64,000 nucleotides of DNA. Source: Hanleya hanleyi. Taxonomy: Eukaryota > Mollusca > Polyplacophora > Lepidopleurida > Hanleyidae. The notes beneath the pieces are model-generated. The model did no database searches. It saw only the letters and a program-made list of their open reading frames with translations, and was not told the DNA's origin. Both the position numbers and the translations under genes were made by a program. The stretch's first letter is position 1. The number at the start of each line of letters is the position of its first letter. Of the stretch, positions 59,264-64,000 are shown piece after piece. The stretch lies in NCBI GenBank assembly GCA_036873755.1, contig JAVTVY010025149.1, positions 45,267 through 109,266 of the forward strand, written 5' to 3'.

Positions 59264-59763
59264 ATACGGACGAACTTCTTTGCATCATTCGCAGCGACCG
59301 TACGCTCAACGCTTGTGTACGAGGTGTGTACCCAGCTGACAAAATTCCGAACCACGTGTTACGAACACCAGCGGCTTTTATCGTGAATACCGACGTGGCG
59401 AGTCTCCCCGGGGAACACTGGGTGGTGTTTTATTTCCGGAACCAGCGAGGAACATTTTTCGATTCCCTAGGACATCCCCCGGAATATTATTCGAACCATT
59501 TCGTAAAATTTCTCGAAAACAATAGTAAATTCCGTTATTACAGCCATAGACAGCTTCAAGGAGATAACTCTTTTACTTGCGGTCACTATTGTATATACGT
59601 CCTACTTCAGCTTATACGGGGTATATCCCTGTCCAGTATCGTTACGGATTTCGATCAAAACCATTGTCATAACGATTGCTATGTATACAACTTTGTCACG
59701 CGGTATTTTTCACATTGTTTAGATAATTCGCTGAACTTGCATTGGCCGATGGATATAATGTAG
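59260..59763 (+). CDS. Adenain-like cysteine protease (capsid maturation)
   Basis: This 167-residue protein belongs to the adenovirus-protease/Ulp1 clan used by Polintons to process virion proteins. The catalytic set is visible and complete: His53 in GEHWVVFYF, Asp68 in FFDSLGH, Gln100 of the oxyanion hole, and Cys107 in FTCGHYC. Cys139/140-region histidines and cysteines near the C-terminus may bind metal or form disulfides. The ATG at 59,260 overlaps the major capsid stop. The C-terminal 12 codons overlap the start of the integrase frame, which is displaced by -1. The length is close to that expected. Confidence 0.9.
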   Translation: MNTDELLCIIRSDRTLNACVRGVYPADKIPNHVLRTPAAFIVNTDVASLPGEHWVVFYFRNQRGTFFDSLGHPPEYYSNHFVKFLENNSKFRYYSHRQLQGDNSFTCGHYCIYVLLQLIRGISLSSIVTDFDQNHCHNDCYVYNFVTRYFSHCLDNSLNLHWPMDIM

Positions 59764-60365
59764 CGCGTAAAGAGCTAACGCAGTGGTTGAGCGACCAGGA
59801 CGCTTATAGTTTACAAAAGCCAGTTCGTTATACCTTTAAGAGAAGCAGAGTCGTCACTGCGGGCATAGACGATCTTTGGGATACAGATCTAGCCGATGTG
59901 TCCAATGTATCCGAGTACAACGATGGCGTGCAATTTCTCCTCTTCGTCATAGACGTTTTCTCGCGATTTCTGTGGATTATCCCTCTTCCCAATAAACAGC
60001 ATAAGGCTATAATCTCAGGACTCGATCAAATCCTGATTGAGGGGAGACAACCCAAGTATCTCCGCTTCGACAAAGGAAGCGAGTACAACAACCGATGGGT
60101 GAAAGCTTATTTGAAGAAGAAAGACATTCATTTCTACGTCACCCATAACGAAAAGAAGGCTAATTACGCGGAGAGAGTTATAAGGACGATGAAAAATAGT
60201 ATGTATAGATATTTCACCCATAAGCAGACCTACCGGTCTTACAAGACCTGGTGCGTAATTACAACCAACGACCGCACACATCTTTGCGCAACAAAAGTCC
60301 TTCCGATGTTAATGAAGGGAATGAGGCTCTCCTCTGGAGATACATGTACGTCGACACGGCGATAA
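59727..60365 (+). pseudogene. Integrase, N-terminal and DDE catalytic part (frame displaced)
   Basis: This frame carries the retroviral-type integrase core: a catalytic Asp in WDTDLADV, a second Asp in LRFDKGSEY and the Glu in NYAERVIRTMK, with about 33 residues between the last two. A Trp-rich helix and the QDAYSLQKP segment precede the core, as in Polinton integrases, but no HHCC zinc domain is present. The frame opens only after a TAA at 59,724, contains no ATG before the core, and lies -1 relative to the protease. True coding similarity stops at about 60,242, where the frame is lost by a net one-base change. Either an unusual expression route or decay is possible; the break is described here but not repaired. 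Confidence 0.8.
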
Positions 60366-60730
60366 AAGGCCGTAAACAACCGTTCAAATTAAACATCGGC
60401 GATACCGTGAGAATCTCTCACGTGAGGTACGCCTTCCAAAGAGACTATCAAGCCAAATGGACGGAGGAACTCTTCAAAATTTTCCGACGATTCCGGAGAC
60501 GAGGCACCGCGATATACGAACTCAAGGATTTTATGGACGACGGGGTACAGGGAACATTTTATCAGCAGGAACTACAACGAGTGAGGAAAGAGCCCGACGC
60601 GTTATGGCGTATCGAAAAGGTTCTCAAAACACGACGGAGGAGAGGCAGAGTTGAGAAATTAGTTAAATACACGGGCTGGCCCATTAAATTCGCCAGTTGG
60701 GTGCCGGTAGAAGATATCGAGTCAATCTAA
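60224..60730 (+). pseudogene. Integrase C-terminal part with chromodomain-like tail
   Basis: This frame, again -1 relative to the catalytic part, continues the same protein. YNQRPHTSL and SPSDVNEGN follow the DDE core in this family, then an SH3-like segment (GDTVRISHVR; KWTEELFKIFR; YELKDF) and a C-terminal chromodomain-like end (IEKVLK, LVKYTGWP, SWVPVEDI). It has no ATG near its start. Chromodomain-like ends are typical of Polinton and some LTR integrases and could guide insertion into marked chromatin. The stop at 60,728 is followed by a repeat-bearing leader of the next gene. Confidence 0.8.
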
Positions 60731-60750
60731 GCTCGGCTACCCGCAGTATC

Positions 60751-60801
60751 CTGCAGCTTGCACCCTGCAGCATGCACCCTGCAGCCTGCACCCTGCAGCC
60801 G
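60751..60801 (+). repeat. 14-bp CTGCAG-containing tandem repeat
   Basis: About three and a half units of ctgcagc(t/a/c)tgcacc lie between the integrase stop and the ATPase TATA box. The in-frame ATG at 60,758 falls inside this repeat and is not a credible start. Confidence 0.85.
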
Positions 60802-60818
60802 GATGTTGGGATATCTTC

Positions 60819-60826
60819 TATATAAG
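60819..60826 (+). promoter_or_regulatory. TATA box of the ATPase gene
   Basis: TATATAAG lies 76 nt upstream of the preferred ATPase ATG at 60,902. This spacing leaves a short 5' leader and suggests a separate transcript from the virion cluster. Confidence 0.55.
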
Positions 60827-60901
60827 TGTAAGTTTCAGCGCGGTGAGCGCACTCTACACGAAGCTTTTGTTATATTAACGTCTATTTTCCTAGAGTATAT
60901 C

Positions 60902-62038
60902 ATGACTTATGCGTGTAGCTTATGCGCTAAGACGTTTACGAGAATCGAAAACCTGCGCAAACATATCGAGTCACATCACGGGGGACGGCTTACAATGATA
61001 CGCGATGTCATTACGGGTGAACGGGTATCCGAAACGAAGACTGCGAATGCAGCCTTTCAACATCCCTTTACCATGACTGTTAGCGGTCCGACGGGGTGTG
61101 GAAAGACGTCATGGGTGTTGAAACGCTTGGAAGGGACCGACATTCAACCCTCTCCCACGCGTATTGTCTGGTGTTACGGTCAATGGCAGTCCGCCTACGA
61201 GAATACACGATTAAAGAATGTGAGCTTCGTTCCCGGAATCCCGCACGATATCGGGGAGACCTATTACTTCGACCCTGCGCAGATCAATATTGTGGTGCTC
61301 GACGATATGATGAGTCAGGCCAAATCAGACGGACAAGTCGCGGATCTGTTTACCAAGGGCTCTCACCATAGGAATCTATCCGTGATTTACTTGACGCAGA
61401 ATCTCTTCCCCCAAGGCAAGGCGTCCAGAGACATCACCTTGAACTGCCAATACTTCGTGCTTTTCAACAATCCCATTGACCGTCATCAGGTACAACTCTT
61501 CGGAAGACGCATGTATCCTCAAAACATAGACTATTTCACGAAAAAGTACGAAGAAGCCACCGCCAAGCCTTACGGTTCCCTAATAATCGATTTGAAGCCG
61601 ACTACACCGGAAAGTCAAAGGCTAAGAATGAGGTTGGATGCACCCGCACAGACTGGACAAGGCCTATATACAAAGACAATACCTTCTTGGTATAGGGAAC
61701 AAACGGGAGAAGGGAGTCGTGTGAAATCGGATGCCTATAAAGCGTCCCATACCGTGAAACACGACACGTGGAAGGCCATGTTCGGTAGAGCATCGCGTAT
61801 GGAATTCGACGATGATATCAAAATGAAGACCAGAGAGTTCATAAGGAATGGTTGTACGAAGCAGGAGGCTGAGGTCCGGGCAATAACTGAATACATGCCT
61901 CGGATGATGACGACGCTACGCCGAATGTACCTCGATATGATCTTGGGTATAAAAGCTCTGGAAAACGACCCAATTCACGAGGAAATCATGAAGACCTGCG
62001 GTGACCTTCAGAAGTCCTACAACGCGAGGAAGCGATGA
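60902..62038 (+). CDS. Packaging ATPase (A32/FtsK-like) with N-terminal C2H2 zinc finger
   Basis: This predicted DNA-packaging ATPase has 378 residues from the chosen start. The start at 60,902 is preferred over 60,758 because it directly precedes a C2H2 finger (Cys5, Cys8, His21, His25) and follows the TATA box; the earlier start reads through a tandem repeat. Walker A is GPTGCGKT (62-69) and Walker B is NIVVLDD (about 129-135). The VIYLTQNLFPQGKASRDI and FVLFNNPIDRHQVQ blocks are typical of the Polinton/A32 group and hold the sensor region. The C-terminal third is helical and basic. The finger could bind the genome terminus or capsid. The stop overlaps a 20-codon frame as ATGA, and PolB converges from the right. 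Confidence 0.9.
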   Translation: MTYACSLCAKTFTRIENLRKHIESHHGGRLTMIRDVITGERVSETKTANAAFQHPFTMTVSGPTGCGKTSWVLKRLEGTDIQPSPTRIVWCYGQWQSAYENTRLKNVSFVPGIPHDIGETYYFDPAQINIVVLDDMMSQAKSDGQVADLFTKGSHHRNLSVIYLTQNLFPQGKASRDITLNCQYFVLFNNPIDRHQVQLFGRRMYPQNIDYFTKKYEEATAKPYGSLIIDLKPTTPESQRLRMRLDAPAQTGQGLYTKTIPSWYREQTGEGSRVKSDAYKASHTVKHDTWKAMFGRASRMEFDDDIKMKTREFIRNGCTKQEAEVRAITEYMPRMMTTLRRMYLDMILGIKALENDPIHEEIMKTCGDLQKSYNARKR

Positions 62039-62097
62039 AACAGAGCGTTAAAATGAAGGAACACTTGTTCGATAAACTTAACGAAGACGATGAATAA
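62035..62097 (+). CDS. 20-residue micro-ORF overlapping the ATPase stop
   Basis: The ATG at 62,035 overlaps the ATPase stop as ATGA, the same arrangement as at two other junctions in this element. The encoded peptide is charged (KQSVKMKEHLFDKL, then an acidic end). It is too short for homology; it may be noise or a real small product. An AATAAA overlaps its stop. Confidence 0.3.
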   Translation: MKQSVKMKEHLFDKLNEDDE

Positions 62098-62120
62098 ATT
62101 TTACGCATTTTATTAATAAA
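62093..62120. terminator. Convergent polyadenylation signals
   Basis: AATAAA on the + strand lies at 62,093-62,098 and 62,115-62,120, and AATAAA on the - strand (tttatt) at 62,109-62,114. They sit in the 58-bp gap between the convergent ATPase and PolB frames and would end both transcripts. Confidence 0.6.
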
Positions 62121-62155
62121 CATACATAGTTTGTAAAATTAGCCATCATTTGTAT

Positions 62156-64000
62156 TCAGTATGATGTAGTCAGAGATCCGACGAAGCCGTGCGCCACAGT
62201 ATTGATACCGTTATCTAGTACATACCGTTTATCGTCGAAGGCGGATAACGCTACTTTCTCAACGGTATGACTATATAACTGGTGGTCAATACTGCGAATC
62301 TGGTTCATCGTCGTTTTTACAATTTTGTGTTGAAATAAACAGTCTTTATACATGATATGTCGAAGTTTTTTCTTTATAGCGTATTTAGCTATCCCCTTCG
62401 CCGTTTTCTTCTCTTCTCCTCCGAAAAGAATGCTGTACAACTTGGGCCTAAGACCCACAAACTCCTCTATAGGGATACCGCCGCATTCATCTTTCATTTT
62501 GCCAAGTACTTTGGCATTGGTAGCGCTATAGAGGTGGTGATCTTTCGGGTAGTTGCTGGTGTCGAACAAAGGCAGATTCCGCGCCATATCGCTGTACAAA
62601 TTTTCCGTCTCGATTTCATAACACAAACTATCCGTGTCAGTGAATAGCAGCTTCGCTTTTTGGCCATAATTTCGTTTCATTTCATTATAGTGGAAGTCGT
62701 ATATCAGTAGCTTCGAAAGGTCCAGAATTGCGAAGCCGGCGTAGGTGGGCCTGTTCAAAAATAATTTAATTTTCTTCAGATTGACGCCGACTAAATCCTC
62801 GTTGAAAATTTTGAATGCCTGAAAAGAGGGTTTGGCGATCATCCTCTGAAGTCTCCATTTCGAGTTAACGAGCTCTATCCGGGTTCGTTTCCTAAGATTT
62901 TCCATCGTTTTCCCGAACACCGAGTTGTTCATCAGTTTAAAAAAGTCCTTCTCGAAGTCATTCCTAGCGGCCTTACGTTTGTCCGTGTTGAACGCGATGT
63001 ACGGCTGCAGCCATGTAGACTGCGCGAACTCTATCCCGCGATGGATACGAGTCAAACGCATCCCCTGTTGCAGGTAGAACTTCAAATCGCGGTAGTGTAT
63101 CACATAGTTCGATTTGTCGCGAAGGTTCGGAACGAGTTTTTCCGTGGGTTTGCCTTTAATCTCTAGCTCTTCCTTCAATCCGATTGAATGAGGCGAGAGC
63201 ATGTCATCAGTCACCGTCATTCGTTCGGGACAGAGAGGATAGTCGCTATGCGCCTCGTGGAGTGACGAGGGATATTGTAAGTCGACTTCGAAAATATAAC
63301 CCGTTTCGGCATCATCTTCAATTTTCTCTATTTCCATCGCGTCCAGGGACTGGATCTGTTCGTCGGTCATCCACGCAAAGTCCCGTAGGGGTAAAGGTTG
63401 CGACATAGCCCACCCATATAGGTTATTAGCATCCAGATAAGTAATGTACTTAGTGGGAGAGTTGACATTATAATCGACCATGTCCGGGTTGTTCGCCTTA
63501 CTATACTTATTGGAGATCATTGAAATACCTCCGCGGATACCCCGTTCTATCATTAGGTGCATATCTATGTCGTCTAGCAATTGCAAACGCACACCGGTCA
63601 TTTTCAACATGGCGTCCCATGACAGACCGGGTGAGGTATAATAGTGAGCCGGGTCGAGATGATAGTAGTTCATGCAAATATCGCGAAAATTTTCGAATAC
63701 ATCGGCTAGTAGCAAGACATCGGATTTCAGGTAGAGGTCGTGGTAATGCCCTAGAGTTTGAATTCCAAACTCCGACCATACCGACTGCGCGTGGGTATAG
63801 TCTTGGTCGGAAATAGGCTCTTCGCGGAGATCGTTGTAAAACGCTTCTTTGGGAGGGAGTTGGCGTTCCGAAAATTTACTTTCGGCGGACATATAGCCGT
63901 AGGGATAGACTCCCTTTCTCAACATTTTACTCTGATGGCTAGGGTTCGGGAAATGTTGGCCGAGCTGGTGAAATTTTTCAGCGCCTTCCTTAGACATGTT
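62156..64000 (-). CDS. Protein-primed family B DNA polymerase, C-terminal part
   Basis: The last 614 or so codons of a Polinton PolB are present; the frame is open to the window edge, so the N-terminal exonuclease and any OTU-like parts lie outside. Visible blocks in order are YHDLYLKSDVLLLADVFE (end of the exonuclease/TPR1 region), HYYTSPGLSWDAML, motif A as YLDANNLYGWAM (about 188-198 from the edge), motif B as FKLMNNSVFGKTMEN (about 353-367), motif C as FTDTDSL (about 452-458) with the catalytic Asp pair, and the terminal FDDKRYVLDNG. All three polymerase motifs are intact and there are no stops. It would replicate linear element DNA by protein priming. It converges on the ATPase. Confidence 0.95.
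   Translation of the reverse strand, partial: NMSKEGAEKFHQLGQHFPNPSHQSKMLRKGVYPYGYMSAESKFSERQLPPKEAFYNDLREEPISDQDYTHAQSVWSEFGIQTLGHYHDLYLKSDVLLLADVFENFRDICMNYYHLDPAHYYTSPGLSWDAMLKMTGVRLQLLDDIDMHLMIERGIRGGISMISNKYSKANNPDMVDYNVNSPTKYITYLDANNLYGWAMSQPLPLRDFAWMTDEQIQSLDAMEIEKIEDDAETGYIFEVDLQYPSSLHEAHSDYPLCPERMTVTDDMLSPHSIGLKEELEIKGKPTEKLVPNLRDKSNYVIHYRDLKFYLQQGMRLTRIHRGIEFAQSTWLQPYIAFNTDKRKAARNDFEKDFFKLMNNSVFGKTMENLRKRTRIELVNSKWRLQRMIAKPSFQAFKIFNEDLVGVNLKKIKLFLNRPTYAGFAILDLSKLLIYDFHYNEMKRNYGQKAKLLFTDTDSLCYEIETENLYSDMARNLPLFDTSNYPKDHHLYSATNAKVLGKMKDECGGIPIEEFVGLRPKLYSILFGGEEKKTAKGIAKYAIKKKLRHIMYKDCLFQHKIVKTTMNQIRSIDHQLYSHTVEKVALSAFDDKRYVLDNGINTVAHGFVGSLTTSY

Larger units (their letters stand above)
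55855..64000. mobile_element. Polinton/Maverick (adintovirus-like) element, right end outside window
   Basis: The set of protein-primed PolB, retroviral-type integrase, adenain-like protease, A32-like packaging ATPase, major and minor capsid proteins defines a Polinton. Base composition is distinctly more G+C-rich than the flank, and coding density is close to total from 56,463. The left boundary is inferred from composition and from a repeated motif at 55,861; no terminal inverted repeat can be confirmed because the other end is beyond the window. PolB runs off the right edge. Apart from the integrase, all frames are open. It could be an integrated virus genome or a mobile element; the sequence cannot distinguish these. 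Confidence 0.9.

Noticed and set aside
59727..59763. Programmed -1 frameshift site joining protease and integrase
   Set aside because: No classic slippery heptamer is visible in the overlap, so it is kept only as a hypothesis in the findings.
60758..60901. Upstream ATG giving a 48-residue longer ATPase
   Set aside because: This part translates a 14-bp tandem repeat and lies upstream of the TATA box; the zinc finger begins right after the later ATG.
62357..62647. 96-codon + strand frame within PolB
   Set aside because: Antisense shadow of the polymerase; no independent evidence.

Overview
The window reads as animal nuclear DNA, most likely from an invertebrate. Most of it is A+T-rich and non-coding, with short chance reading frames and a dense litter of broken retroelements. 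No host protein-coding gene, rRNA or tRNA gene could be recognised. The species cannot be named from the sequence. The mix of Penelope-like elements, two or three LINE lineages, tRNA-like SINEs and a Polinton fits a marine invertebrate such as a mollusc, but that is inference.

Region 1 (1-55,850) is repeat-derived. LINE fragments lie at 1-592 (3' end), 3,890-4,905 (endonuclease part), 23,148-24,672 (RT end plus RNase H; related 3' ends at 28,420-28,735 and 53,145-53,605) and 40,890-44,097 (a nearly complete LINE with few lesions). One Penelope-like family dominates. It has RT fragments at about 7,224-8,130, 44,115-46,363 and 49,738-52,297, a C-terminal coding end plus 3' tail at 2,328-3,130, and many further 3'-tail copies on both strands. 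A 606-bp near-perfect palindrome at 50,101-50,706 splits one Penelope-like RT just before its YIDD box. Tandem arrays are a 29-bp repeat (14,262-14,518), a 3.5-kb 24-bp array (15,743-19,224) and a 40-bp array (25,421-25,819). A candidate DNA transposon with an 8-bp target duplication lies at 22,270-23,010 and a hairpin MITE near 39,741-39,910. At least five further dispersed repeat families (called R1 to R5 here) recur within the window.

Region 2 (about 55,855 to the window end) is different: more G+C-rich, tightly packed and almost fully coding. It is a Polinton/Maverick (adintovirus-like) element cut by the right window edge. On the + strand are a membrane protein with a PC4-like tail, a small helical protein, a penton-like minor capsid protein, a double-jelly-roll major capsid protein, an adenain-like protease, a retroviral-type integrase with a chromodomain-like tail (in two displaced frames), and a zinc-finger packaging ATPase. 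On the - strand, converging on the ATPase, is the C-terminal part of a protein-primed family B DNA polymerase. Start and stop codons overlap as ATGA at three junctions and by 8 nt at another. Upstream are two diverged promoter-like modules with TATTTATA boxes and, in the first, two TGACGTCA sites.

Together these genes form a virion-forming, self-replicating and integrating set: polymerase for copying, integrase for insertion, two capsid proteins for the shell, protease for maturation and ATPase for genome packaging. Apart from the integrase frame shifts, every visible reading frame is open, which suggests recent activity.
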